Assembly: GCF_902167145.1 (NCBI RefSeq)
Contig: NW_023366926.1
Location: 143,306 to 207,305, forward strand
DNA: 64,000 nucleotides
Direction: 5' to 3'
Origin: Zea mays
Lineage: Eukaryota > Streptophyta > Magnoliopsida > Poales > Poaceae
Below are positions 10,427 to 21,232 of the stretch, one piece after another. Position 1 is the stretch's first letter, and each line of letters begins with the position of its first letter. The position numbers and the translations under genes were made by a program. Under the pieces are notes generated by a model. It was not told where the DNA came from, did not search any database, and saw only the letters and a list, made by a program, of their open reading frames with translations.

Positions 10427-10728
10427 GGAGGACCAGGGCCCTCTTACAGAGGGTTGGCCCGCACGGAGAAGGACGGGACGGCGCTCGCGCAAGGCCGCTC
10501 GCTCCCACTCCCGCGTGGACGCTTGTATCCCCCTACTGCAAGCGCACCCGACTCAGGCGCGGGGCTAACACGAAGGCCGCGGGATCCACTCTCTCACGCT
10601 TGCCTCCCTCCGGCTGCTTCCTTTCCCCCCTTCGCGTTCCGCCTCGTGTCGACCCATCTGGGCTGGGGCACGCGGCGACAATTCACTCGTCGGTCCAGGG
10701 ACCCCCCGGGTTTCGAAACACCGACAGT

Positions 10729-10746
10729 TGGCGCGCCAGGTAGGGG
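10729..10746 (+). other. Huck primer binding site
   Basis: TGGCGCGCCAGGTAGGGG starts 2 nt after the LTR end. The identical site follows the Huck-like LTR at 60849-60866. I do not assign the tRNA. Confidence 0.75.
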
Positions 10747-10786
10747 CCTGCTGCGTGTTGACGAACAGCTTCCCGTCAAGCTCCAG

Positions 10787-12859
10787 ATGGGCAGTCTCCA
10801 ACAACCTTTCCAGCCCGGGACGGTGCTCCGTTTCGGGAATCTTGAGTTCATGTCCCTCGACGGCAGCTACGACATGATACCCCTTCCCCCGCCACGCGAC
10901 AACGACAATGGCGATCGACAACCCGCTCGCCGGCGGGGAAATCGACGACGCCTTCCCCACGTGGTGGAAGGACGACATTCGGGCTTGTCCCGTCCCCTCC
11001 CCCGCCGACGGAGGAGGAGGTGGGGCAACCAAGGCCAAGCGGGAAGCGGCACCTCGTTGGCTGTCGAGCGAGTCGATGGCGCCGGCGCCCCAACGGAGGG
11101 CGCGTCAGGCATCGATCTCGCGTCTGAGACGAAGATGGGCGCCGCCTCCCCGCAACACGCCAATCTCAAGCAAACGCACGATGCCAGCACGCTCGCGAAG
11201 GACTTGCTGGGTGTCACCCTCGTACCTGAGACAACGGTGCAGTCAGTCCCAGACGCGACCTCGTCACCGCCCGTCGACCGAAAGGTATCGACCGATTCCC
11301 ATCTCGCGTCTTTTGGATTCGGCCTCGACCCACCAAGCGACTCCGCTTCGGTGAGCACTCTCATAGAGGCGAGTCCAAACCCTCTGGGGTATCGTGTGCG
11401 GTCACCCTGGGACCGACTGACGGCCGACTCGACCTACGAGCCCTCGAGGTCCGAGGAAGATGGCGAGCCCGACCTCTGTTGGGATTTCTCCGGACTTGGT
11501 AACCCCAGTGCCGTGCGGGACTTCATGACCGCATGTGACTACTGCCTTTCCGACTGTTCCGACGGCAGCCGCGACCTCGACAACGAGGACCGCGGCCCAA
11601 GTCGTGAATGTTTCCACGTCGATCTAGGGGGTCCCGACGAAGGCAACCATCTTGGTATGCCGGAAAACGGTGATCCCCCTAGGCCCGTGCCTCGCATTGA
11701 CATCCTTCGGGAGCTAGCTATGGTCCCCGTCCCGGCGGGGGGTCCTGACCCACAGCTTGAGCAAATCCGCGAGAGGCAGGCCAGGCTCAACGAGGGAGCA
11801 GGAACGCTTGTGCCGATCTGCCGAGACATCGGGCAGGAATGGGCGGTCCAACCCCCAGCCGGAGAAGCGCGTCATCTCCCCCAGGACATCCAGCACCGCA
11901 TCGCCGACGACGTCAGGGTGAGGCCGCCGCCGGATTCTAGTGGAGTCGGCCAGAACCTGGCTGCAGTGGCAATACTCCTCCGCGCGATGCCGGAGCCATC
12001 AACCACCGAGGGGCGGCGTATCCAGGGAGAGCTCAAGAATCTCCTGGAGGACGCCGCGGTCCGACGGGCCGAAAGCTCTGCCTCCCGAAGGCAGGGGTTC
12101 CCCTCGGAACATCGCGCCACGACTTCCCGATTCATGCGGGAAGCCTCGGTCCACTTCGGGCGCACGCGCAACACAGCGCCTGTGGCCCCGGGTCGCCTCG
12201 GTAACGAGCGCCATCATCACGACCGTCGGGCCCACCTTGACGACAGGGCGCGCCGAGGCTACCACCCCAGGCGTGGGGGACGCTATGACTGCGGGGAGGA
12301 TCGGAGTCCTTCGCCCGAACCACCCGGTCCGCAGGCTTTCAGCCGCGCCATACGACGGGCACCGTTCCCGACCCGGTTCCGAACCCCGACTACCATCACA
12401 AAGTACTCGGGGGAGACGAGACTGGAACTGTGGCTCGCGGACTATAGGCTGGCCTGCCAACTGGGTGGAACGGACGATGATAACCTCATCATCCGCAACC
12501 TCCCCCTGTTCCTCTCCGACACCGCTCGAGCCTGGCTGGAGCACCTGCCCCTAGGGCAGATCTCCAACTGGGATGACCTGGTCCAAGCCTTCGCCGACAA
12601 TTTCCAGGGCACGTACATGCGCCCTTGGAACTCCTGGGATCTCCGAAGCTACCGCCAGCAGCCGGGAGAGTCTCTCCGGGACTACATCCGGCGATTCTCG
12701 AAGCAGCGCACAGAGCTGCCCAACGTCACCGATTCAGATGTCATCGGCGCGTTCCTCGCCGGCACCACCTGCCGCGACCTTGTGAGCAAGCTGGGTCGCA
12801 AGACCCCCACCAGGGCGAGCGAGCTGATGGACATCGCCACCAAGTTCGCCTCTGGCTAG
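10787..12859 (+). CDS. gag: Huck gag polyprotein (ends at a secondary TAG)
   Basis: The ATG at 10787 (MGSLQQPFQPG) is the first in-frame start after the primer site; the frame is open upstream into the LTR but that part is not expected to be in the protein. The ~690 codons include a basic N-terminal half and a Retrotrans_gag-type region near the end (KYSGETRLELWLADY, NLPLFLSDTARAWLEHLP, ESLRDYIRRF). The frame stops at TAG 12857-12859, but the same frame continues into the CCHC-like and protease part. The related copy at 62974 has CAG at this point, so the stop is a C-to-T change. Gag forms the cytoplasmic particle. Confidence 0.85.
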   Translation: MGSLQQPFQPGTVLRFGNLEFMSLDGSYDMIPLPPPRDNDNGDRQPARRRGNRRRLPHVVEGRHSGLSRPLPRRRRRRWGNQGQAGSGTSLAVERVDGAGAPTEGASGIDLASETKMGAASPQHANLKQTHDASTLAKDLLGVTLVPETTVQSVPDATSSPPVDRKVSTDSHLASFGFGLDPPSDSASVSTLIEASPNPLGYRVRSPWDRLTADSTYEPSRSEEDGEPDLCWDFSGLGNPSAVRDFMTACDYCLSDCSDGSRDLDNEDRGPSRECFHVDLGGPDEGNHLGMPENGDPPRPVPRIDILRELAMVPVPAGGPDPQLEQIRERQARLNEGAGTLVPICRDIGQEWAVQPPAGEARHLPQDIQHRIADDVRVRPPPDSSGVGQNLAAVAILLRAMPEPSTTEGRRIQGELKNLLEDAAVRRAESSASRRQGFPSEHRATTSRFMREASVHFGRTRNTAPVAPGRLGNERHHHDRRAHLDDRARRGYHPRRGGRYDCGEDRSPSPEPPGPQAFSRAIRRAPFPTRFRTPTTITKYSGETRLELWLADYRLACQLGGTDDDNLIIRNLPLFLSDTARAWLEHLPLGQISNWDDLVQAFADNFQGTYMRPWNSWDLRSYRQQPGESLRDYIRRFSKQRTELPNVTDSDVIGAFLAGTTCRDLVSKLGRKTPTRASELMDIATKFASG

Positions 12860-13813
12860 GAGGGGGTTGAGGCCATTTTCCGGAAGGACAAGCAGCCCCA
12901 GGGCCGCCCACCGGAAGATGCTCCCGAGGCGTCAACTCAGCGCGGCGCCAAGAGGAAGGGCAAGAAGAAGTCGCAAGTGAAATGCGACGCCGCCGACGCG
13001 GACCTTGTCGCCGCCGCCGAGTACAAGAACCCTCGGAAACCTCCCGGAGGTGCTAGCCTCTTTGACAAGATGCTCAAGGAGCCGTGCCCCTATCATCAGG
13101 GGCTCGTCAAGCACACCCTTGAGGAGTGTGCCATGCTTCGACGACACTTCCACAAGGCCGGGCCGCCCGCGGAGGGTGGCAAGGCCCTCGACGACGCAAA
13201 GGAGGAAGATCACAAGGCAGGAGGGTTCCCCGAGGTCCGTGACTGCTTCATGATCTACGACGGGCAAGTGGTGAACGCCTCGGCTTGGCACCGCAAGCAA
13301 GAGCGTCGGGAGGTATGCTCGGTAAAGGTGGCGGCGCCAGTCTACCTAGACTGGTCCGACAAGCCCATCACCTTCGACCAGGCCGACCATCCAGACTACG
13401 TGCCGAGCCCAGGGAGATACCCACTCATTGTCGACCCCATCATCGGCAACGTCAGGCTCACCAAGGTCCTCATGGACGGAGGCAGCGGCCTCAACATCAT
13501 CTATGCCGAGACCCTCGGGCTTCTGCGGATCGATCTGTCCTCGGTCCGGACGGGCGCTGCGCCTTTCCACGGGATCGTCCCCGGGAAGCGCGTTCAACCC
13601 CTCGGACAACTCGACCTACCCGTCTGCTTCGGGACGCCCTCCAACTTTCGAAAGGAGACCCTCACGTTCGAAGTGGTCGGGTTTCGAGGAACCTACCACG
13701 CAGTGCTAGGGAGGCCATGCTACGCCAAGTTCATGCCCGTCCCCAACTACACCTACCTCAAGCTCAAGATGCTGGGCCCCAACGGGGTCATCACTGTCGG
13801 GCCCACGTACTGA
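12860..13813 (+). CDS. Huck gag C-terminus and aspartic protease
   Basis: Same frame as gag. It has a Cys/His cluster (CPYHQG..KHTLEEC) at about 13085-13130 and the protease motif MDGGSGLNIIYAETLG near 13470-13515, followed by the GRPCYAKF segment. The frame ends at TGA 13811-13813. In an intact element gag and protease would be one polyprotein. Protease cuts the polyprotein during particle maturation. Its own translation is blocked here by the upstream TAG. Confidence 0.75.
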   Translation, partial: EGVEAIFRKDKQPQGRPPEDAPEASTQRGAKRKGKKKSQVKCDAADADLVAAAEYKNPRKPPGGASLFDKMLKEPCPYHQGLVKHTLEECAMLRRHFHKAGPPAEGGKALDDAKEEDHKAGGFPEVRDCFMIYDGQVVNASAWHRKQERREVCSVKVAAPVYLDWSDKPITFDQADHPDYVPSPGRYPLIVDPIIGNVRLTKVLMDGGSGLNIIYAETLGLLRIDLSSVRTGAAPFHGIVPGKRVQPLGQLDLPVCFGTPSNFRKETLTFEVVGFRGTYHAVLGRPCYAKFMPVPNYTYLKLKMLGPNGVITVGPTY

Positions 13814-14706
13814 CACGCGTACGAATGCGATGTGGAGTGCGTGGAGTACGCCGAGGCCCTCGCCGAATCCGAGGCCCTCATCGCCGACCTAGAGAGCCTC
13901 TCTAGGGAGGCGCCCGACGTGAAGCGCCACGCCGGCAACTTCGAACCAGCGGAGATGGCCAAGTCCGTCCCTCTCGACCCCCGCAACGACGCCTCCAAGC
14001 AGATCCGGATCGGTTCCGAGCTCGACCCCAAATAGGAAGCAGTGCTCGTCGACTTTCTCCGCGCGAACACCGACGTTTTTGCGTGGAGTCCCTCAGACAT
14101 GCCCGGCATACCGAGGAAAGTTGCCGAGCACTCTCTGGATATTCGAGCTGGGACCCGACCCGTGAAGCAACCTCTGCTCCGATTCGATGAAGAAAAGCGT
14201 AGGGCCATAGGCGAGGAGATCCACAAGCTACTGGCGGCAGGGTTCATCAAAGAGGTATTCCATCCCGAATGGCTTGCCAACCCTGTGCTTGTGAGAAAGA
14301 AAGGGGGAAATGGCGGATGTGTGTAGACTACACTGGTCTAAACAAAGCATGTCTGAAAAGTTCCCTACCCTCTGCCTCGCATCGATCAGATCGTGGATTC
14401 CACTGCTGGGTGCAAAACCCTGTCTTTCCTTGATGCCTACTCAGGGTATCACCAGATCAGGATGAAAGAGTCGACCAGCTCACGACTTCATTCATCACAC
14501 CCTTCGGCATGTACTGCTATGTTACAATGCCGTTTGGTTTGAGGAATGCGGGGGCAACGTACCAGCGATGCATGAACCATGTGTTTGGCGAACACATCGG
14601 CCGAACGGTTGAGGCCTACGTCGATGACATTGTAGTCAAGACGAGGAAGGCCTCCGACCTCCTTTCCGACCTTGAAGCGACATTCTGATGTCTCAAGGCG
14701 AAAGGC
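13814..14706 (+). pseudogene. Huck reverse transcriptase N-terminal part, broken
   Basis: The frame goes on through HAYECDVECVEYAEALAESE to a TAG (14033-14035), then a 94-codon stretch with DVFAWSPSDMPGIPRKVAEH and EWLANPVLVRKKGG. A 1-nt shift occurs in the G-run near 14305. RT motifs continue in another frame (WRMCVDYTGLNKA, LDAYSGYHQI, MPFGLRNAGATY, AYVDDIVVKT at about 14608-14640), with further damage near 14340-14355, 14470 and a TGA at about 14686. It corresponds to the fingers and palm of RT including the YVDD active site. Not functional. Confidence 0.8.
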
Positions 14707-17304
14707 GTGAAGCTTAATCCCGAAAAGTTTGTCTTCGGGGTCCCCCGAGGCATGCTCTTGGGGTTCATCGTCTCCGAGCGGGGCATCGAAGCCAACCCGG
14801 AGAAGATTGCAGCCATCACCAGCATGGGGCCAATCAAGGACTTGAAAGGCGTACAGAGGGTCATGGGATGTCTCGCGGCTCTGAGTCGCTTCATCTCGCG
14901 CCTCCGCGAAAAAAGTCTGCCTCTGTACCACCTCTTAAGGAAGGCCGAGTGCTTCGCTTGGACTCCCGAGGCCAAGGAAGCCCTCGGTAACCTGAAGGCG
15001 CTCCTCACGAACACGCCCATCTTGGTGCCCCCCGCTGCCGGAGAAGCCCTCTTGATCTACGTCGCCGCAACCACCCAGGTGGTTAGCGCCGCGATCGTGG
15101 TTGAGAGACGAGAAGAAGGGCATGCATTGCCCGTCCAGAGGCCAGTCTACTTCATTAGTGAGGTACTGTCCGAGACTAAGATCCGCTACCCACAAATCCA
15201 GAAGCTGTTGTACGCGGTGATCCTGACACGGCGGAAGTTGCGACACTACTTCAAGTCTCATCCGGTGACTGTGGTGTCATCCTTCCCCCTAGGAGAGATC
15301 ATCAAGTCCCGAGAGGCCTCGGGTAGAATTGCGAAGTGGGCGGTGGAGATCATGGGCGAGACGATCTCGTTCGCCCCTCGGAAGGCCGTCAAGTCCCAGG
15401 TCTTGGCGGACTTCGTGGCTGAATGGGCCGACACCCAGCTCCCGACGGCTCCGATCCAACCGGAGCTCTGGACCATATTTTTCGACGGGTCGCTGATGAA
15501 GACGGGGGCCGGCACAGGCATCCTCTTTGTCTCGCCCCTCAGGAAGCACCTACGCTACGTGCTACGCCTCCACTTCCCGGTGTCCAACAATGTGGCAGAG
15601 TACGAGGCTCTGGTAAACGGGTTGCGAATCGCCATCGAGCTAGGGGTCCGACGCCTCGACGCTCGCGGTGACTCGCAGCTCGTCATCGACCAAGTCATGA
15701 AGAACTCCCACTGCCGCGACCCGAAGATGGAAGCCTACTACGATGAGGTTCGGCGCCTGGAAGACAAGTTCTACGGGCTCGAGCTCAACCACATCGCCCG
15801 ACGCTACAACGAGACTGCGGACGAGCTGGCTAAAATAGCCTCGGGACGAACAACAGTTCCCCCGGACGTATTCTCCCGAGACCTGCATCAACCCTTCGTC
15901 AAGACCGAGGACACGCCCGAGCCCGAGGCACCTTCGGCTTCGCCCGAGGCACCTTCGGCTGAGTCCGAGGTATCCTCGGCCCAGTCCGAGGTACCCTCGG
16001 CCCCCGAGGGTGAGGCACTGCGCGTCGAGGGGGAACAGAGCGAGGTCACGCCTAATCAAAGCTGGTGGACCCCGTACCTGCAATATCTCCACCGAGGAGA
16101 GCTGCCCCTCGACCAAGCCGAAGCTCAGCGGTTGGCGCGGCGCGCCAAGTCTTTCGTCTTGCTGGGAGATGAGAAGGAGCTCTACCACCGTAGCCCCTCA
16201 GGCATCCTCCAGCGATGCATTTCCATCGCCGAAGGCCAGGAGCTCTTGCAAGAGATACACTCGGGGGCTTGCGGCCATCACGCAGCACCTCGAACCCTCG
16301 TTGGAAACGCCTTCCGACATGGATTCTACTGGCCGATGGCAGTGGCCGACGCTACTAGAATTGTCCGCACCTGCGAAGGGTGTCAGTTCTACGCGAGGCA
16401 GACCCACCTGCCCGCTCAGGCTCTACAGACCATACCCATCACCTGGCCGTTTGCTGTGTGGGGTCTGGACCTCATTGGCCCCTTGCAGAAGGCACCCGGT
16501 GGCTACACGCACCTGTTGGTCGCCATCGACAAATTCTCCAAGTGGATCGAGGTCCGACCCCTAAACAGCATCAGGTCCGAACAGGCGGTGGCGTTCTTCA
16601 CCAACATCATCCATCGCTTTGGGGTCCCGAACTCCATCATCACTGACAATGGTACCCAGTTCACCGGCAGAAAGTTCCTGGACTTCTGCGAGGATCACCA
16701 CATCCGGGTGGACTGGGCTGCCGTGGCTCACCCCATGACGAATGGGCAAGTGGAGCGGGCTAACGGCATGATCCTGCAAGGACTCAAGCCTCAGATCTAC
16801 AACGACATCAACAAGTTCGGCAAGCGGTGGATGAAGGAACTCCCCTCTGTGGTCTGGAGTCTGAGAACAACGCCGAGCCGAGCCACGGGCTTCACACCGT
16901 TCTTTCTAGTCTATGGGGCCGAGGCCATCTTGCCCACAGACTTGGAATACGGTTCCCCGAGGGCGAGGGCCTACACCGACCAAAGCAACCGAGCCAACCG
17001 AGAAGACTCACTGGACCAGCTGGAGGAGGCTCGGGACGTGGCCTTACTACACTCGGCGCGGTACCAGCAGTCCCTGCGACGCTACCACGTCCGAGGGGTT
17101 CGGTCCCGAGACCTCCAGGTGGGCGACCTGGTGCTTCGGCTGCGACAAGACGCCCGAGGGTGGCACAAACTCACGCCTCCCTGGGAAGGGCCGTTCGTCA
17201 TCGCCAAGGTTCTGAAGCCCGGAACGTACAAGCTGGCCAACAGCCAAGGCGAGGTCTACAACAACGCTTGGAACATCCAACAACTACGTCGCTTCTACCC
17301 TTAA
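14707..17304 (+). CDS. pol: Huck RT C-terminus, two RNase H domains and integrase
   Basis: 865 open codons. Residues 1-75 are the end of RT (KLNPEKFVFGVPRG). Residues 80-240 are the RT-linked RNase H. A second, archaeal-type RNase H follows at 255-380 (FFDGSLMKTGAG, DSQLVIDQV, NETADELAK), the hallmark of the Tat lineage. A linker at 403-437 repeats an EAPSAxPE-like 10-residue motif. Integrase has the zinc-binding H..H/CEGC group (C556, C559) and catalytic D588 (GLDLIGP), D647 (ITDNGTQF) and E683 (QVERANG). The C-terminus ends RRFYP. The intact half is cut off from its start by the broken RT, so it is a relic. Confidence 0.88.
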   Translation: MKLNPEKFVFGVPRGMLLGFIVSERGIEANPEKIAAITSMGPIKDLKGVQRVMGCLAALSRFISRLREKSLPLYHLLRKAECFAWTPEAKEALGNLKALLTNTPILVPPAAGEALLIYVAATTQVVSAAIVVERREEGHALPVQRPVYFISEVLSETKIRYPQIQKLLYAVILTRRKLRHYFKSHPVTVVSSFPLGEIIKSREASGRIAKWAVEIMGETISFAPRKAVKSQVLADFVAEWADTQLPTAPIQPELWTIFFDGSLMKTGAGTGILFVSPLRKHLRYVLRLHFPVSNNVAEYEALVNGLRIAIELGVRRLDARGDSQLVIDQVMKNSHCRDPKMEAYYDEVRRLEDKFYGLELNHIARRYNETADELAKIASGRTTVPPDVFSRDLHQPFVKTEDTPEPEAPSASPEAPSAESEVSSAQSEVPSAPEGEALRVEGEQSEVTPNQSWWTPYLQYLHRGELPLDQAEAQRLARRAKSFVLLGDEKELYHRSPSGILQRCISIAEGQELLQEIHSGACGHHAAPRTLVGNAFRHGFYWPMAVADATRIVRTCEGCQFYARQTHLPAQALQTIPITWPFAVWGLDLIGPLQKAPGGYTHLLVAIDKFSKWIEVRPLNSIRSEQAVAFFTNIIHRFGVPNSIITDNGTQFTGRKFLDFCEDHHIRVDWAAVAHPMTNGQVERANGMILQGLKPQIYNDINKFGKRWMKELPSVVWSLRTTPSRATGFTPFFLVYGAEAILPTDLEYGSPRARAYTDQSNRANREDSLDQLEEARDVALLHSARYQQSLRRYHVRGVRSRDLQVGDLVLRLRQDARGWHKLTPPWEGPFVIAKVLKPGTYKLANSQGEVYNNAWNIQQLRRFYP

Positions 17305-20300
17305 GATGCTTTCAAGTTGCTCGTATACCTCGTTCACACACCAAGTCTGGTCGTCAAGGAAGGGTCAGCCTTGCCTCGGCAAAGCCCGACCCTACCTCGA
17401 GGGCTAGAAGGGGCAACCCCCTCTGCGTCAAAATTTTCCTCGAAAAAAGAAAAAAATCTTTTCTGCCAGAATGCCTTTCGTGCTCTTCGACTACTTCAAA
17501 AGTGGATCCTGAAAATGACGGAGTACACGTAAGCAGCCAAGGCTGACCGAGCCGAGGGACTCCTACGCCTCCGGGATACGGATACCTCACTCATCACCTT
17601 CTGCGATAAGTAACTCGCGCTCGGATAAGTGACTCCACGGACCGAACAAGTCTTCATGCTCGAGAGCTCCTCTGCCAAAATGATTTTTCGGGCCTTCTCG
17701 ACTGCGTCGGTAACAGAACCCTATGGACGAGTAAGAGCATGCGTAAGCGGCAAGGCCGACCGAGCCGAGGGATTCCTACGCCTCCGGGATACGGATACCT
17801 CACTCATCGCCTTCTGTGAAAAGCAACTCTCGCCCGCACAAACAATTCTGTTATCGACAAATGAGTCCGGATACTCGAAACAAGAGGAAAGGAAACGCAG
17901 CTTTACAACACGACGACGATGTGTTTAGGCCTCGGCGGCCGCAGAAAACATACACACACTACAAGACAACCTGATCCTGCAGGCTCAGACGTCGACAGCC
18001 GAAGGGGGCAGCAGCACCCTCGGCATCAACTACACCTTCGGCGGGGTCTGACCTAGCCTCGGACGGCGACGCAGTCGGAGGGCCCCCGCTCTGAAGGACG
18101 ACATCAGCACCACACCCGGGCCATCGCCGCCAGGGTCTTCTTCGAGAATCCGGCCCGAGCAGGCGGCTCGGCCGGCCACCCCGAGGCCTCGGCCAGCTGT
18201 CCCCCAAAGACATCAGCTCGGCTTGTGGCCTCGGCAGCTCAACTCCGGCGTCGGTTCCGCCAGTGGACGACCCGGCTAGGCTCTAGCCAACCACACCTCC
18301 TTTTCGAAGCCAACTCTGCCTCCGTCCGTGCTGACACCGCTACCCCCGGCTTCGGCTCATCGAAGGGCGGCCGAGGGGTTCCATTAACTAAGCAAGAGGG
18401 GCCTCGGACAGCAAGGCCGACTGAGCCAAGGGACTCCTACTCCTCTGGGATACGGATACCTCACTCGTCACCTTTGCACGAGGCAACTCACGCTCGGTGA
18501 AGCGGTTCAGATAATCGACAAGGCGAGTCTTAGTGCTCGAAACGAAGAAAAAACACGGCTCCGTGCTAAAAATACATACACGTTCAGGCCTCGACAGCCG
18601 CATTGAACAAAACACCGGCACTTAAGGTGCCTTTACAAACGGAACTCTGGTTCCACCTCCGCAGTTACGAACAACCCCACGCGATTGGGGGGGCCTGCGG
18701 AGCAATAGAAGACCGACGAACGACTCGTCGTCGCCCGCCCCGGCAGCGGCAACGACGATGACTTCTGCTCCGGAGGGCCGAACAGCAGCAGTGATGACCT
18801 CAGGGCGGATGCTGCTGCCATGAGGCCCTCGCCCATGCCCCCAACTCAAGAGGCAAGGACAGACAGAAGGCCATAGAGTTGGAGGTCAGTCCATGGGTGG
18901 CGCCAGCTAGCTCATCGGCGGTGGAACCTCTTCCAGCTGCTGTGGCAGAAGGCGACACCGGGAGCGGCTCCGAAGCTGCTCGGCTCAGAGAGCCGGGCAC
19001 ACGGCAGCTGCCCATGCCACGAACGGCGGACGCCCTTCCCCCCGATCACTAAGGGGAGGAGCGGGCCACCGCCCGCACAGGGACCGACCCCAACTCGGCA
19101 CACTCCCCTCCCCTGCACTGATGATGAACATCCTTGAAGCTGAGGGAGGGGCAGAGGCCGCAGCCCGGCTCGCTTCTCCCCGCCATCAAGCTGGAGGTCA
19201 CCGTCTTGGGTGACCACCGGCGAGGGGATGCAGCCGGGCTGCATGATGAAAATCCTTGAAGCCGAACGATGGCTGAAAGGTACCAACTTCCACGAAGTTG
19301 CGTTCCTCCTCCGACAAGGCGGAAGGATTGCGGGCGTCCCCCATTCGGGGGGCTTGGAAGGTGGAAGGGCACGATGCATGAAGGGAGCGCGAAGACATGG
19401 TTGCCCTCCAAGGGGGTCGCCCCCCTTTTAAAGGCGACTCTCCCCACTTGCGCCCTCAACCGTTGCGGGTTGAGTCTTCTCCAACACGCTCCAAGATTCT
19501 CCCCCCCACGGCACGGGGGCTGGGTCCCACACGTCATGCCAGCCGGTCAAGGGGAGAAGAAGCCAAACCGCCGCGCACGCGGTGCATGCAACCACCCGGC
19601 GGTTACAAGCACTCCTCCACTTTCGCCCAGACCAGCGGGTGAAAGGGCGGACAGCCATGCAGGCGGCATGCAACCGTGCCAAGTGGGCGCGCCCCTTCGA
19701 CTCCAACACGCCCAGCACGGAGGTCCAGGCCCACGCGTCATGCAACCGGCATGCCAGTTGCTACGTGCGAGCAACTGCACCACCACTCGCGCCACTACCG
19801 CGCCTCCTCGACTGCGGAGTCAATACCGTGACTCGAGGCAACCCTGTAGTGCCAGCCAAGCGCGACGGTCAAATGCGGTCAAAAATGGGCCGACAGTAAT
19901 GGCGGTGACAGGCGGGCAGGAGCAGCGGTCACGTCGTCAGCCAAGCTTATGTCCCATCCAGGGGCAGCGAGGGAGCCCTCTCTCACGGCGTGAAGACGGT
20001 GCGCTCGTGATCCGTTCCTCGAACGGCTCGCACACTCGCAACGACCGCCTCGCGAACCGCTCGCCCCGTCGCATTAACTCTGCGGCAGGACAGGCGGCGC
20101 CTCAGGCTGGAGAAGCAAGCGACGCTTCGCCTTCGCCATAATAACCATGTCAAAAAGTAAAAAAAGGTACGCCACGTCATTCGAATTCGTATCCTTTTCC
20201 TTTTCCTCTTTCTCTCTCTTACAACAGGGACCGGGAAAGGGGGATACCCCGAAAAGGACCCTTCTCCGTGAAGGAAACAGGCTCCGAGCCTCCCTACTGA

Positions 20301-21232
20301 TCAGAGGTTCGAAGGCTGGCCCCTCGGAGGGGTTCAACGGCCGCCTCAGATCGATTGGGTTCTGCGCCCACTACTGGTCAGAGGTTCGATGGCTGGCCCC
20401 TCGAAGGGTTCAACGGCCGCCTCAGGCCACTCGGGCTCCGTGCCCATTACTGATCAGGGGTTCGTAGGCTGGCCCTCGAAGGGTTCGCAGTCGCCTCAGA
20501 CGCAGAGCGAGGGATGACCCTGGGTACGTTCGATACATAACCAAGGCTCGGGCTGTGCTCCCGAGGTACCCTAGGACATTTCCGAGACCAGCGGGAGCGA
20601 TCTTGTAACGGAATCCCATCAGAGGGAGGCATCGAGCCCTCGGACCCCGTCAAAGGGGACCGGGTCCGACAGATCACCCACAGGTACTTTTGGAGCGCGC
20701 CTCCGGGCCTCTAGCCGACCCCTAGCAAATGGGGCACGGGCGTCCGCTCGGATTACCCGCCAGCAGCTCACCGGAAACACCATGTTCGGTGCCCTCTGAG
20801 GGCAACATGGCGCTTTCCCCCCTCCTCCTTGCGGAAAGGCGACGCAGGGGCATATATAAAAAAGATGAGTCTGTCCTTGATCGTCCTCTCGCCCTGTGCA
20901 GAGGCTCGGGGGCTGCTCTCGCAAACCCATCTCCGGCCAAACCGTTGACAGCGTCAACATACCAGCCCGAGAACTTGGGACCCGACCGTGCACTCGGGCT
21001 ACGGCCAGCCCGCATGAGGGAACAACTAGACCAGCCGAAGTGTTGCGAAACGCACTAAGATCTCGAAGGAGTAAAACTACTCCTCCGAGGCCTCGGGGGC
21101 TACACCCGGCGGGTGCGCTCGCGCGCACCCACCGGAACAGAATGCAACCGAAAAAGGCTGGTCCCCTTGCAAAAAAGTGCGGCAAAAGCCTCCAAGCGAG
21201 TATTAGTACTCCCTTGGAGGCTCGGGGGCTAC
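17305..21232 (+). other. Huck 3' non-coding region
   Basis: 3.9 kb between integrase and the 3' LTR. It holds dispersed ~90-bp repeats starting AAGGC(C/T)GAC at about 17539, 17752 and 18412 (each with CTCC(G/T)GGATACGGATACC) and a 76-77-bp tandem repeat near 20301-20510. Several long frames on both strands (for example 19269-20141) overlap each other and show no family; GC-rich composition explains them. A polypurine stretch GGCTCGGGGGCTAC abuts the 3' LTR. Confidence 0.7.
20301..20510 (+). repeat. 76-77-bp tandem repeat in Huck 3' region
   Basis: Three units start TCAG(A/G)GGTTCG at 20301, 20378 and 20454 and contain GGCTGGCCCCTCG, GGTTCAACGGCCGCCTCAG and a CTACTGG/ATTACTGA tail. The third unit is shorter and diverged. 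Confidence 0.8.

Larger units (their letters stand above)
9190..10726 (+). repeat. Huck 5' LTR
   Basis: 1537 bp, TG...CA ends (TGTCGGGG to CACCGACA). It contains a 56-58-bp minisatellite at 9691-10010 and a TATA box at 10419. The 3' LTR is 1542 bp and differs at scattered positions and by small indels, so the insertion is not the most recent one in the window. Confidence 0.9.

Noticed and set aside
10565..11364. Long minus-strand frames over Huck gag
   Set aside because: Antisense shadows of a GC-rich coding region; no motif.
19269..20141. 290-codon plus-strand frame in the Huck 3' region
   Set aside because: Overlaps equally long frames in other phases and strands, with no domain; GC-rich non-coding DNA.
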